A DNA stretch of 64,000 nucleotides from an uncultured Mycoplasmatota bacterium (GCA_900547225.1 URFW01000003.1:62001-126000), one strand, 5' to 3'; counted from the first letter of the stretch, positions 1 to 7,481 are shown. Numbers and translations: made by a program. Notes: generated by a model not told the origin, from the sequence alone.

Positions 1-774
1 GTTGTTATGCCACTTTTATATGAATCAAGGCAACATAGAAGAAAGGGAAGAGAATCACTTGATTGTGCACTTGCACTTCAAGAATTACAAAATTTAGGAG
101 TAAGTACAATAGTTACTTTTGATGTTCATGATCCAAATATTCAAAATGCCGTACCAACTAGTATGTCATTCGAAAATTTTTATCCAACAAATACCATTTT
201 AAAGGAGTTTATAAAAAATGAAGAGTTTGATCCAGAAACAGTAAAATTTATAAGTCCGGATACAGGAGCGATGGATAGAGCTAAATATTATGCTAATATG
301 TTCCAGGCGGATGTTGGTATGTTTCACAAAAGAAGGGATTATAGCAAAATAGTAGATGGTAAAAACCCAATAGTTGCGCATAACTATTTAGGAGGTAATT
401 TAGAAGGTGAAACAGCGATAGTGGTAGATGATATGATTGCATCTGGTACATCTATGTTGGAAGTTGCAGTGGATTTAAAGAAAAGAGGGGCTAGAAAGGT
501 GTTTTTAATATCAACTTTTTCTATGTTTACTAATGGGCTTGAATGCTTTAACAAAGCTTTTGAAGAAGGCTTATTTGAAAAACTTTATTCTACTAATTTG
601 ACATACGTAGATAAAGATGCTCTAACAAAACCTTGGTATGAACAGATAGATTGTTCTAATTACGCATCAGATATAATTAATACTTTAAATACAAGTGGTT
701 CTATTTCAGAACTTAAAAATGGTAAACAAAAAATACTTACTATGTTAGAGAATAAGAAAAATGGAGAATTATAA
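1..774 (+). CDS. prs: Ribose-phosphate pyrophosphokinase, 3' part (5' end outside window)
   Basis: Makes PRPP from ribose-5-phosphate and ATP in the cytoplasm, the entry to nucleotide, His and Trp synthesis. The frame is open to base 1 (two Val codons precede the first visible Met), so the start lies upstream. About 257 residues are visible. Seen: SRQHRRKGRES near the start, in the flexible-loop region of Prs, FDVHDPNIQNAV, and the PRPP-binding loop VVDDMIASGTS around residue 142. The C-terminal part is somewhat divergent from a typical housekeeping Prs, so this could be a second copy. A strong terminator overlaps the stop codon, so it ends its transcript here. Confidence 0.9.
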   Translation, partial: VVMPLLYESRQHRRKGRESLDCALALQELQNLGVSTIVTFDVHDPNIQNAVPTSMSFENFYPTNTILKEFIKNEEFDPETVKFISPDTGAMDRAKYYANMFQADVGMFHKRRDYSKIVDGKNPIVAHNYLGGNLEGETAIVVDDMIASGTSMLEVAVDLKKRGARKVFLISTFSMFTNGLECFNKAFEEGLFEKLYSTNLTYVDKDALTKPWYEQIDCSNYASDIINTLNTSGSISELKNGKQKILTMLENKKNGEL

Positions 775-795
775 TTTAAATTCTTCATTTTTTGT
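758..795 (+). terminator. Intrinsic terminator after prs
   Basis: A 13-bp stem (758-770 with 779-791, one G-U pair) with an 8-nt loop followed by a T run. It overlaps the last codons of prs. A TATAAT at 798-803 directly behind it probably serves the next gene. Confidence 0.75.
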
Positions 796-823
796 AGTAT
801 AATTAAGTGGTAGGAGGGATATT

Positions 824-1438
824 ATGACATTATTTTTATTAATTTTAATTGCAGTAATGACATTAGTTACTATGGTATGCTCAATAATTGTTACCATCAT
901 AGAAGTAAAAGATAAAAAGGCTCAAGATCTTGTAAAAAAAGCACTTGGAATAACTAGTATTGTACTTTTAGTAGCTTTGGTTATAGGTGCTTCTGTTGGA
1001 GTTTCACATATGGATAAGACGAAAAGTAACAATAAAACAACTACTACCGAATCATCATCAGATTCTAGTCAAACCGCTTTAGAACAAGCAGGATTTAACA
1101 AGGTTAGTATTGATGAATATTTAAATCTAATTAAGAGTAGTGATAAGCAAATTATCTTAATTGCAAGACCTACTTGTGGATATTGTGAAAAATTTACCCC
1201 AATATTAAAACAAGCTATGGAAGATATGAATTTAACTATTAACTATGTTAATACTGATAATTTCTCTAGTGATGATTGGTCTAAATTTCAAAATTCATTT
1301 GATTATTTAGCGTCTAATGAATGGGGTACACCACTTACTTTAATAGTACAAAATGGTGAAATTGTGGATAAAAACAATGGTTATGTTGAATTAGATGCAA
1401 TTAAAGAATTTTTTACTAAAAATGGTTTAGGTAAATAA
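824..1438 (+). CDS. Membrane-anchored thioredoxin-like protein
   Basis: 204 residues. Two hydrophobic segments (about 2-24 and 41-61) are followed by a Ser/Thr-rich linker (about 68-85) and a thioredoxin-like C-terminal domain. That domain has a C118-G-Y-C121 pair in the context RPTCGYCEKF and a GTPLTLIV strand, where thioredoxins have their cis-Pro. The layout suggests an extracytoplasmic thiol-disulfide protein, like the bacteriocin-transport accessory (Bta) family; redox partner unknown. The RBS GTAGGAGGG lies 6-7 nt before ATG. The next gene starts 2 nt after the stop, so the two are probably cotranscribed. Confidence 0.75.
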   Translation: MTLFLLILIAVMTLVTMVCSIIVTIIEVKDKKAQDLVKKALGITSIVLLVALVIGASVGVSHMDKTKSNNKTTTTESSSDSSQTALEQAGFNKVSIDEYLNLIKSSDKQIILIARPTCGYCEKFTPILKQAMEDMNLTINYVNTDNFSSDDWSKFQNSFDYLASNEWGTPLTLIVQNGEIVDKNNGYVELDAIKEFFTKNGLGK

Positions 1439-1440
1439 TT

Positions 1441-1881
1441 ATGAAACAAGAAGTTTATGAAAGTTGCAGAAATTTTATAAAAAAATATCCTAGAACAGTT
1501 GCTTTTAGAATAAAAAAACATTCATCTGTTGTAGAACAACATATAAATGATGATGAAGTTGTTTTGTATAGTTTTGTAGGTCAAAAAAACTCTAATTTAT
1601 TGCAACCATTTTTTACAACAGTAGTGGTTTTTACTAATAAAAGAATGCTGCTTGGTCAAAAAAAATATTTGGGAAGATATTATTATACTTCTATAACACC
1701 TGATATGTTAAATGATTTTGAACTTAAAACCAGTTTGTTTTTTGGTTCTGTAGAAATAGACACGGTGAAGGAACATTTTTTTATAAATTGCTTAGATAAA
1801 AGATCACTTCCATCAATTGAAGATGCTTTATCTAAATATATGGTTAATGAAAAGTTGAAATATTTAAAAAAGAACTTATAA
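1441..1881 (+). CDS. Small protein, probable bacterial PH-like domain
   Basis: 146 residues with no signal peptide or membrane segment. The middle (about 45-110) alternates beta-like stretches around VVVFTNKRMLLGQKKYLG. This resembles the FTNKRLI signature of bacterial PH-domain (YokE/bPH) proteins, which are usually tied to membranes or stress responses. Function unknown. It starts 2 nt after the thioredoxin-like gene, which suggests an operon, and its stop lies inside a terminator. Confidence 0.55.
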   Translation: MKQEVYESCRNFIKKYPRTVAFRIKKHSSVVEQHINDDEVVLYSFVGQKNSNLLQPFFTTVVVFTNKRMLLGQKKYLGRYYYTSITPDMLNDFELKTSLFFGSVEIDTVKEHFFINCLDKRSLPSIEDALSKYMVNEKLKYLKKNL

Positions 1882-1894
1882 GAAGTTCTTTTAA
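1870..1894 (+). terminator. Intrinsic terminator
   Basis: 8-bp stem AAGAACTT/AAGTTCTT with a 5-nt loop and a short T run. The stop codon of the upstream gene (1879-1881) is in the loop. Confidence 0.65.
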
Positions 1895-1942
1895 TTTACA
1901 AAAATTTAGTTATAATATATAATTAATGTGAGGTGGTTAAAC

Positions 1943-2377
1943 GTGATACGAAAAAGAAAACAAGAAGAGGAATTTTTAGAAAAAAGTAATAGAGCCTTAA
2001 AAATATTAAGTGTCATAACAGGGCTAATCTTGACATTATTTTATTGCATTAATGGTGGTTTTTATTCTTTATTATTTGATCTTAAAGAATCTAAAACCGT
2101 AATTGTCTATGCTGTGGTTATAATATTGCTTTTGGTGTTATTAATATTATGCAATATGACTGACGAATCTGAGAATTTAACTGAAAAACAAAAGGATAAA
2201 AATAGTTATATTACTGTTGGTATCATTATTTTGATATTATTCTTTGCAATATTATTGATATTTACTTTGATTGATTTTTTCTTGCCATTAATAGTTTTAT
2301 CTATAATTTTAATAGTAGCTTATTTTCTAGTTACTAAATTAATTAAATTTTTAGTAAAAAAGTATGGTGTTAAATAA
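1943..2377 (+). CDS. Small integral membrane protein, unknown
   Basis: 144 residues from GTG 1943. I chose this start because AGGTGG at 1931-1936 is correctly spaced for it, whereas the frame's earlier GTG (1928) would overlap that site. After a charged N-terminus (about 1-15) there are four hydrophobic segments (about 20-42, 50-70, 90-112, 114-132) and a Lys-rich end. No family recognised. The frame carries on open for 56 codons directly after the TAA stop into what looks like a peptidase remnant (2378-2548), so this gene may be truncated or fused to a decayed neighbour. Confidence 0.5.
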   Translation: MIRKRKQEEEFLEKSNRALKILSVITGLILTLFYCINGGFYSLLFDLKESKTVIVYAVVIILLLVLLILCNMTDESENLTEKQKDKNSYITVGIIILILFFAILLIFTLIDFFLPLIVLSIILIVAYFLVTKLIKFLVKKYGVK

Positions 2378-2548
2378 ACTTATAAAGATTATAGAAAAAT
2401 AGAGAAAATCGCAGAACTGTTTAGAGTTGAGGAACAATTAGTAAGGTGCAGAATAAATGAAGAGATAAGAAGTGAAAATAATAAAAAAGAAATATATATA
2501 GATGAATCAACTGTAAAACCAAAACCTGATGTGAAAATTAAAAAATAA
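2378..2548 (+). pseudogene. Decayed C-terminal piece of an ImmA/IrrE (M78)-like peptidase
   Basis: In the same frame as the preceding gene and directly after its stop there are 56 open codons with no start codon or RBS. The translation includes KIEKIAELFRVEEQLVRCRI, which resembles the C-terminal helix region of ImmA/IrrE metallopeptidases (IAxxFxVxxxxVxxRL). The HEXXH zinc site is absent. Best read as a gene remnant left by recombination; the assignment rests on one short stretch. Confidence 0.35.
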
Positions 2549-2989
2549 ATTAATTTAAGAAAAGAATAATATAATTAGATTATAAATTTTTTCTATCTAG
2601 AGGGGATTAAATTGCTAAAAATATAAAAAATACAAAAAGAAAATTAAATTATTTTAGTAATTTTTTCTTTTTTTGTATAAAAATAAAAACTTACGAACTT
2701 TTAAGTCCGTAAGTTGATTTCAAATGGAGCCCTTATGGTTCTGGTAAAACAACCATTAAAAGCAACAATTTATAGGTAGTAATAACTACTAACTAAAATT
2801 AGTATAACATGGTTTTAGTAAAATTAACCAACATTTTAATATTTTAAGTAAATAAAATGATATAATAGGAACTGAAAGACAAATAGTAATTTGTATAAGA
2901 AATTATATTAGTAAATGAAATAAATTTAATAAAAAATTAATTGTTTTTGTATATATATATGTTATAATATGCTAAAGGAGAATTTATAA
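2549..2989. other. Non-coding stretch with inverted repeats and a possible P-loop remnant
   Basis: No intact gene seen. An inverted repeat ATACAAAAAG.../...TTTTTTGTAT lies at 2630-2678. A 12-bp stem with one mismatch, ACTTACGAACTT/AAGTCCGTAAGT, lies at 2689-2714. Just after it one frame (2713-2775) reads PYGSGKTTIKSN then stop, a Walker A motif of the zeta-toxin or ABC kind without the rest of a domain. The right end holds the promoter of the next gene. Confidence 0.4.
2941..2968 (+). promoter_or_regulatory. Promoter of the carboxypeptidase/VanZ pair
   Basis: TTGTTT (2941-2946), 16-nt spacer, TATAAT (2963-2968), followed by AAAGGAG and ATG 2990. Confidence 0.6.
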
Positions 2990-3943
2990 ATGAGAGGTTG
3001 TAATAAAAAGAAAAAAGCAAAGTATATAGTAATAGTTTTTTTTGCAATAATAATACTTGGAAGATTTTTTATACCTTGGGCGATTGAACCAGAAAATTTT
3101 AGAGATACAAAAAATAAAATAAATAGTTTTATAAACAGATATACTATACCAGATTCATATAATGCAAAATCATTGATAGCGGTTGATCTTTCAAATAATA
3201 ACGATTTTGTTTCTAAAAGAGCAAATGAACAACAAACTCCTGCAAGTTTAGCTAAATTATTTGTTATTGACTATGCAACAACACTCGTTGATTTAGATGA
3301 TGTAGTTTTGGCAAAAAATGAAGCAATTTCATTAACAAAACAAGGTTCATCTGTTGCAAACATTAAAGAAAAGAAATATTATGTTAAAAATTTATTTGCT
3401 GCAATGTTAGTACCATCAGGGAATGATGCAGCCTATGTATTAGCTGATTATTGTGGAGGCATTATATCTCCTAAAGCTACTACTAGCAAAGAGCGAATAG
3501 AAGTCTTTATGAAAAACTTGAATGAATATTTAAAACAAAATGATTATAAGGATACTATTTTATATGATCCAAGTGGATTTGATACAGAAGCCCATACAAC
3601 TGTATTAGACTTAAAAGAAGTTGTAATGGATTTATTAAAGAATGAATGGTTTAAGGATATAGTTTCTCAAACTTCATATACAGCAACTTTACCAGATGGT
3701 AGCATGCAGACTTGGAAAAATACAAATACATTCCTTGATCCTACATCAGAATATTATAACAAAAATGTAATTGGTGTAAAAACAGGTTCTTTATCTGATG
3801 ATTTTAATTTAGTAGTATTATATAAAAAGCATGGAAAAGAATTTTTGATATGTAGTTTAGGTTCACAATCTAATTATTCACGATATGATGATGTTAATTA
3901 TGTTTTAAAAACAATAGATGAATCAGATTATTTGAAAAAGTAA
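2990..3943 (+). CDS. Serine-type D,D-carboxypeptidase (S11 / PBP5 family)
   Basis: 317 residues. An N-terminal membrane segment (about 12-29) anchors an extracellular catalytic domain. All three penicillin-binding motifs are visible: S86-L-A-K89, S143-G-N145 and K264-T-G266. The enzyme should trim the terminal D-Ala from peptidoglycan stem pentapeptides. It is shorter than classic DacA and lacks a clear C-terminal beta domain. It is followed 15 nt later by a VanZ-family gene. VanY of VanD-type clusters is likewise a penicillin-binding-type carboxypeptidase, so a glycopeptide-tolerance role is possible; no van ligase or dehydrogenase is adjacent. It lies in the accessory island. Confidence 0.85.
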   Translation: MRGCNKKKKAKYIVIVFFAIIILGRFFIPWAIEPENFRDTKNKINSFINRYTIPDSYNAKSLIAVDLSNNNDFVSKRANEQQTPASLAKLFVIDYATTLVDLDDVVLAKNEAISLTKQGSSVANIKEKKYYVKNLFAAMLVPSGNDAAYVLADYCGGIISPKATTSKERIEVFMKNLNEYLKQNDYKDTILYDPSGFDTEAHTTVLDLKEVVMDLLKNEWFKDIVSQTSYTATLPDGSMQTWKNTNTFLDPTSEYYNKNVIGVKTGSLSDDFNLVVLYKKHGKEFLICSLGSQSNYSRYDDVNYVLKTIDESDYLKK

Positions 3944-3958
3944 GTTAAAATAAAGGAG

Positions 3959-4579
3959 ATGATTATTATAGAAGTGATATATAGCATTTTATGTGCTGTT
4001 TTACCGTGTACTATTTACTTTACAGCAAGAAAAAGGAAAGGGTATCATTTATCAATTTTAGCAATGCTAATTTTCGTTTTATATCTTTGGAAAGTATATG
4101 ATTTAACTGGTGCAGGAGGTTTAACAAATATATTTTATGCACCAAAAGGTGGAGATAATACATCAATTATTCAAGCTAATATTAATCTCATCCCTTTTAA
4201 CATCATAGAGAAAACTTTTTACTTAAATATTTTAATGCTTGTTCCTTTTGGATTTTTAGTTCCTTTTATTTGGAAGAACTATCGTAAATTTTATAAAACA
4301 TTATTTTTAGGGGCAGGTTTTTCATTAATGATAGAAATATCTCAATTAATCACGAACCGTACAACTGATGTCAATGATTTAATTGCTAATACAATGGGTG
4401 CATTAATCGGATATATTATTTGGCAAATAGTTTCATTATGTTTTGGAGAGCATTTAAAAAAGCCTGTAAAAGGTAAGAGTGATGTAATATGGTATATACT
4501 TTTAAGCTTTTTGGGTATGTTTTTCTTATATTATCCTTTTTGGTTTGCTTGGAATATTGAACCGCTTATTTTTCAATAA
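3959..4579 (+). CDS. VanZ-family membrane protein
   Basis: About 206 residues with five hydrophobic segments. The VanZ signature is clear: NLIPFNII, LNILMLVPFGFLVPFIW, then EISQLI and the DVNDLIANTMGALIGY block. VanZ of Tn1546 lowers teicoplanin susceptibility by an unknown mechanism; chromosomal homologues are common. The start is odd. GGAG (3955-3958) touches the ATG at 3959, which leaves no spacing. GTG 3974 would be 15 nt away, and in-frame ATT 3965 or ATA 3968 would be best spaced. A non-AUG start is possible. Paired with the upstream carboxypeptidase. Confidence 0.85.
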   Translation: MIIIEVIYSILCAVLPCTIYFTARKRKGYHLSILAMLIFVLYLWKVYDLTGAGGLTNIFYAPKGGDNTSIIQANINLIPFNIIEKTFYLNILMLVPFGFLVPFIWKNYRKFYKTLFLGAGFSLMIEISQLITNRTTDVNDLIANTMGALIGYIIWQIVSLCFGEHLKKPVKGKSDVIWYILLSFLGMFFLYYPFWFAWNIEPLIFQ

Positions 4580-4618
4580 AATAAATTTTCAAAACATATA
4601 AATTACAATTTATCGTTG

Positions 4619-4646
4619 AGATCAACTTTAATAGTTGATCTTTTTT
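4619..4646 (+). terminator. Intrinsic terminator after vanZ-like gene
   Basis: Perfect 9-bp stem AGATCAACT/AGTTGATCT, 5-nt loop, then a T run. Confidence 0.85.
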
Positions 4647-4650
4647 ACTT

Positions 4651-4912
4651 TTTATAAATAGGATGATTTCATATATAAATATTAGTATATGTGAAAAAGC
4701 AGGATAAGAAACTTGTGCAACTATACTAAACTTTTCCTTATTTCATAAGGGTTTAGTGTTACACAATACTGATTTCGTACTTACGAAATTCAACCTACGA
4801 GGTAGGTTGATATTAGGTTGATATGAAAGTTAAACCTTATAAAATAAAGCATTTAATATTTATTAAATCATCCTACTTGATTATTTTTTGTAAAATTTAT
4901 AGGATGATTAAA
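4651..4912. repeat. Repeat and hairpin block next to the serine recombinase (possible recombination site)
   Basis: No gene seen in this stretch. It holds, in order: AGGATGATT near 4660, repeated as TATAGGATGATT near 4900 and inverted as AAATCATCCT near 4864; a nested hairpin 4725-4757 (ACTAAAC/GTTTAGT around CTTAT/ATAAG); a hairpin 4772-4789 (ATTTCGT/ACGAAAT); a hairpin 4791-4809 (CAACCTA/TAGGTTG); and an exact tandem 11-mer TAGGTTGATAT at 4803-4813 and 4814-4824. This lies directly beyond the 3' end of the recombinase gene, where such elements often carry an attachment site. That role is inference. Confidence 0.45.
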
Positions 4913-4946
4913 GACTAACATAATTTTGGCTATGTTAGTCTTTCTT
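4913..4946. terminator. Hairpin at the recombinase 3' end
   Basis: Perfect 10-bp stem GACTAACATA/TATGTTAGTC (4913-4922 with 4931-4940) overlapping the recombinase stop codon (4930-4932). On the plus strand it is followed by TTTCTTTTT; on the minus strand only by TTTAAT. It may terminate in both directions. Confidence 0.55.
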
Positions 4947-6765
4947 TTTCTAATTTATCAAATAGTTTCTTATAAATTTCTTTCCCATCTTTATCTTTAA
5001 ACATAGATAAGTCTAAAGTAATAACGCCTAATTTAAAATCATCTTTTTTTCTCTTATCTCCAATACCAATTAATCTAATTATTTTTTCAACATCGTTATT
5101 TTGAGTATAATTAAATCTATTTTCTTTTTCATCAATTTCACTTATATAATAGTTTAATTTATAATCTCCAACATATTTTTCTAATCTTTTAAAATAATTT
5201 TCTGCTTCTTTCATAGTTTTAAGTTCATGATTTAGTTTTAGTGGTATTCCATATTCATCTTCATACATATACACATTACAAGGTGTATTAAATTTATAGT
5301 GATTATATATCATATCCTCTAAATAATTTTTTCTAAATTCAATATTAGATATTTCAAATTTATTGTTTTTCTTTTCAATAGTTATATTATCAATATATTT
5401 ACCAATTATTTTTTGTTTATCTTCTTTTGATTTATTAGACCAATTATTTAAAACATCTGGGTTAGTATAAAATTCTATTTCTTGTATATCTTGTATAATT
5501 AATAAATCATTAAGGGTGAAACTTAAATCCTCATATTGTTTTTGTCCTTTTTGCCTTTTTTCTAAATCAGATTTTTGATATTCGATATGTTTTATTTCTT
5601 TATCAAAATCTTCTAGTTTTACAACACCTTTAATATAAGCTGTTTTAATTCTATCTAGTTGTTTATCTAAATCTTTAATTTCTTTTTTATAATCTTCTGT
5701 TTTATCTTCTAATTTTGATTTAATAAATGGCGTATAGTAATTATTAATAAGGTCATCTTGTTTAGCAAGTTCTAACATAAATGCTTTTAATTCTTTTTCA
5801 ATATCTATTTCATTGAAATAAGTTTTACAAGTATTACATTTATAGTAATAGTATTTTTTACCATTAGTTTTTGTAGTAGCATGACCACCTAGAAAATTAC
5901 CACATTTAGAACATTTTAACTTATTAGTAAATAAATAAGTTGCTGTTCTTTCATAATGTCTAGCATTTCTTAATTTTTGATACTGACAACTTTCCCATTT
6001 TTCTTTTGAAACAATAGGTTCAATAACATTTTCATAATAAGTTGGGTGTTTTGTTCTTTTGCCATTTACATAATCGCCTTTATAAAGTTCATTAGATAAT
6101 ATCTTTTGTATTGTAGAATCGTACCAATTAGTTTTTCCTAATACTTTTTCTTTATTATAGATATTAGCAATTGCTTGATGACTTTTACCTTCTAAATATA
6201 AATCAAATATTCTAACTATTATATCTTTAGTTAGTGGATCAGGTACTAACTTTTTGTTTTCTCTTTTAAAACCTAATCCAGTTCTATTAGGAATATGACC
6301 GTTTTTAATTGCACCTGCCATACCAAATTTAGTTCTTTCAGAACACTTTTCAATTTCATTTTGAGAAACACTAGTCATTATTCTCATAACCATACGACCA
6401 TTGGATGTAGTAGTGTTTGATTCATCAGCCATACAATCTATATCACATTCATAGTCATTAACAAATTTCATTAATTTTTCAATGTCATATACAGAACGAG
6501 TTAATCTGTCTAGTTTTAAAGCAACAATAACATTAATATTACCTTTTTTAACATCTTCGATCATTTCTTGATAAGCAGGTCTTTTGTCATTTTTAGCACT
6601 TATTCCTGCATCTTGATACACTTTATAAATATTATATCTTTTAAATTTACAAAACTCTTTTAATCTTTCTTCTTGTTCTCTCAAACTAAATCCTTCTCTT
6701 GCTTGGTCAAAAGTAGAAACTCTAATATATATACCAGCACTTTTGATTTTTTCATCCATATTCAT
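4930..6765 (-). CDS. Large serine recombinase (site-specific integrase)
   Basis: 611 residues from ATG 6765, chosen because AAAGGAG lies 7 nt upstream; an in-frame ATG further up (6804) lies in the attenuator hairpin. Domains: resolvase catalytic domain (about 8-150, YIRVST with the nucleophile Ser, then LDRLTR), recombinase domain with NxLYKGDYVNGKR (about 160-270), zinc ribbon CSKCGN...CNTCK (about 285-325), coiled coil (about 345-410) and a C-terminal tail of about 200 residues. These enzymes integrate and excise mobile elements between short att sites without tRNA targeting. No phage structural or conjugation genes are nearby, so the element is small or mostly lost. Confidence 0.92.
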   Translation of the reverse strand: MNMDEKIKSAGIYIRVSTFDQAREGFSLREQEERLKEFCKFKRYNIYKVYQDAGISAKNDKRPAYQEMIEDVKKGNINVIVALKLDRLTRSVYDIEKLMKFVNDYECDIDCMADESNTTTSNGRMVMRIMTSVSQNEIEKCSERTKFGMAGAIKNGHIPNRTGLGFKRENKKLVPDPLTKDIIVRIFDLYLEGKSHQAIANIYNKEKVLGKTNWYDSTIQKILSNELYKGDYVNGKRTKHPTYYENVIEPIVSKEKWESCQYQKLRNARHYERTATYLFTNKLKCSKCGNFLGGHATTKTNGKKYYYYKCNTCKTYFNEIDIEKELKAFMLELAKQDDLINNYYTPFIKSKLEDKTEDYKKEIKDLDKQLDRIKTAYIKGVVKLEDFDKEIKHIEYQKSDLEKRQKGQKQYEDLSFTLNDLLIIQDIQEIEFYTNPDVLNNWSNKSKEDKQKIIGKYIDNITIEKKNNKFEISNIEFRKNYLEDMIYNHYKFNTPCNVYMYEDEYGIPLKLNHELKTMKEAENYFKRLEKYVGDYKLNYYISEIDEKENRFNYTQNNDVEKIIRLIGIGDKRKKDDFKLGVITLDLSMFKDKDGKEIYKKLFDKLEKERLT

Positions 6766-6783
6766 ATCAACTCCTTTTCTAAT

Positions 6784-6830
6784 AAAAAAAGAAGCTAAAA
6801 ACACTAGTTTAAACTAATATCTTTAACTTC
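6784..6830 (-). terminator. Attenuator hairpin in the recombinase 5' leader
   Basis: Bases 6791-6810 pair with 6811-6830 along 20 positions without a mismatch (four G-U pairs), almost no loop as written, then seven T on the minus strand (6790-6784). It sits between the promoter and the RBS of the recombinase, so readthrough is needed for expression. The stop codon of the leader peptide lies exactly at the hairpin centre. Confidence 0.75.
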
Positions 6831-6868
6831 CTATAAAATTCAATATAATATTTTGTTTGCTTTTTCAT
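6809..6868 (-). CDS. Leader peptide of the recombinase (19 codons)
   Basis: ATG 6868 to TAA 6811-6809, with GTGAGG spaced 6 nt before it. The peptide is basic and aromatic, MKKQTKYYIEFYRKLKILV. A ribosome reaching its stop codon would cover the 5' arm of the attenuator hairpin and let transcription continue into the recombinase gene. Seen: ORF, RBS, overlap. Inferred: translational control of attenuation. The RBS regions of the leader and of the recombinase share the string TTTTATTAGAAA. Confidence 0.6.
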   Translation of the reverse strand: MKKQTKYYIEFYRKLKILV

Positions 6869-6923
6869 GTAGTACCTCACTTTCTAATAAAAGACTAGAT
6901 ACTGCTTCCTTTATTGGTTTTAT

Positions 6924-6951
6924 ATTGTATCATTTATTTTTAGTTTGTCAA
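6924..6951 (-). promoter_or_regulatory. Promoter of the recombinase leader
   Basis: On the minus strand: TTGACA (6951-6946), 16-nt spacer, TACAAT (6929-6924). Transcription would start near 6917, giving an approximately 140-nt leader before the recombinase RBS. Confidence 0.75.
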
Positions 6952-6957
6952 ACCATA

Positions 6958-7227
6958 TTAGTTCATTTTTAAGTATTGTTCTAAATCTTTAAACTTAATT
7001 TTGTTATTATAACCGTTTATAAAGACATTTTCACTATCTTCAAATATTAAGTAGTCATTGCCTTTAACTTTCAAAATATGGGGTTTTACATAGGCTATAT
7101 TAGTATTTTTAAGATTTATAATATATCCATTAGTAAAGGAATATTCCACATAAGCAAACTTACATATCATTTCAATCTTTCTTTTTAATTCTTCACTTAT
7201 TACAAGTTTTTTAGTTTCTATTGTCAT
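6958..7227 (-). CDS. Hypothetical 89-residue protein of the island
   Basis: Starts at ATG 7227 after AAAGGAAAGTGATG. It has a Lys-rich N-terminus with a helical segment, then beta-type alternation (NGYIINLKNTNIAYVKPHILKVKG, given here only by key pieces NGYIINL and ILKVKG) and a Lys-rich end. No transmembrane segment and no motif recognised. It lies upstream of the recombinase on the same strand, but a separate strong promoter stands between them. It could be an accessory protein of the mobile element; function unknown. Confidence 0.55.
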   Translation of the reverse strand: MTIETKKLVISEELKRKIEMICKFAYVEYSFTNGYIINLKNTNIAYVKPHILKVKGNDYLIFEDSENVFINGYNNKIKFKDLEQYLKMN

Positions 7228-7254
7228 AACTCATCACTTTCCTTTCTTAAATAA

Positions 7255-7280
7255 CAAAAAAACTAACTATTTCTAGTTAG
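7255..7280 (-). terminator. Terminator of the tRNA-Cys/tRNA-Gly transcript
   Basis: On the minus strand, CTAACTA/TAGTTAG (7-bp stem, 4-nt loop) followed by seven T. A further 9-bp hairpin, AAACTCGAA/TTCGAGTTT at 7293-7313, lies between it and tRNA-Gly. Confidence 0.75.
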
Positions 7281-7323
7281 CATTTATTACTTAAACTCGA
7301 AAAGTTCGAGTTTCCTATCAATC

Positions 7324-7398
7324 TGGAGCAAGTGAGGAGAATCGAACTCCCGTCTCAGCCTTGGCAAGGCCGCGTACTAGCCGTTGTACTACACCTGC
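7324..7398 (-). tRNA. tRNA-Gly (GCC)
   Basis: On the minus strand: acceptor GCAGGTG/CACTTGC, D-arm, anticodon loop TTGCCAA (anticodon GCC), T-arm with GTTCGATTC, discriminator T and an encoded CCA. Confidence 0.93.
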
Positions 7399-7406
7399 AA
7401 ATAAAT

Positions 7407-7481
7407 TGGAGGGGCCAGCCGGATTTGAACCGGCGATCGTGGAGTTGCAGTCCAATGCCTTACCAGCTTGGCTATAGCCCC
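7407..7481 (-). tRNA. tRNA-Cys (GCA)
   Basis: On the minus strand: acceptor GGGGCTA/TGGCCCC, anticodon loop CTGCAAC (anticodon GCA), T-arm GGTTCAAATCC, discriminator T and an encoded CCA. The outermost anticodon-stem pair is a T-C mismatch as I fold it. It lies 8 nt upstream of tRNA-Gly in the same transcript. Confidence 0.92.

Noticed and set aside
2990..4579. Complete vancomycin-resistance operon
   Set aside because: No vanH, van ligase, vanX or vanRS is adjacent; the Ddl-family ligase is 41 kb away with murF.
4930..6804. Recombinase start at ATG 6804
   Set aside because: That codon lies in the attenuator hairpin with no RBS; ATG 6765 has AAAGGAG at 7 nt.
7324..7481. tRNA genes as the integration target of the recombinase
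   Set aside because: Large serine recombinases do not typically use tRNA 3' ends, and I see no duplicated tRNA end on the other side of the island.
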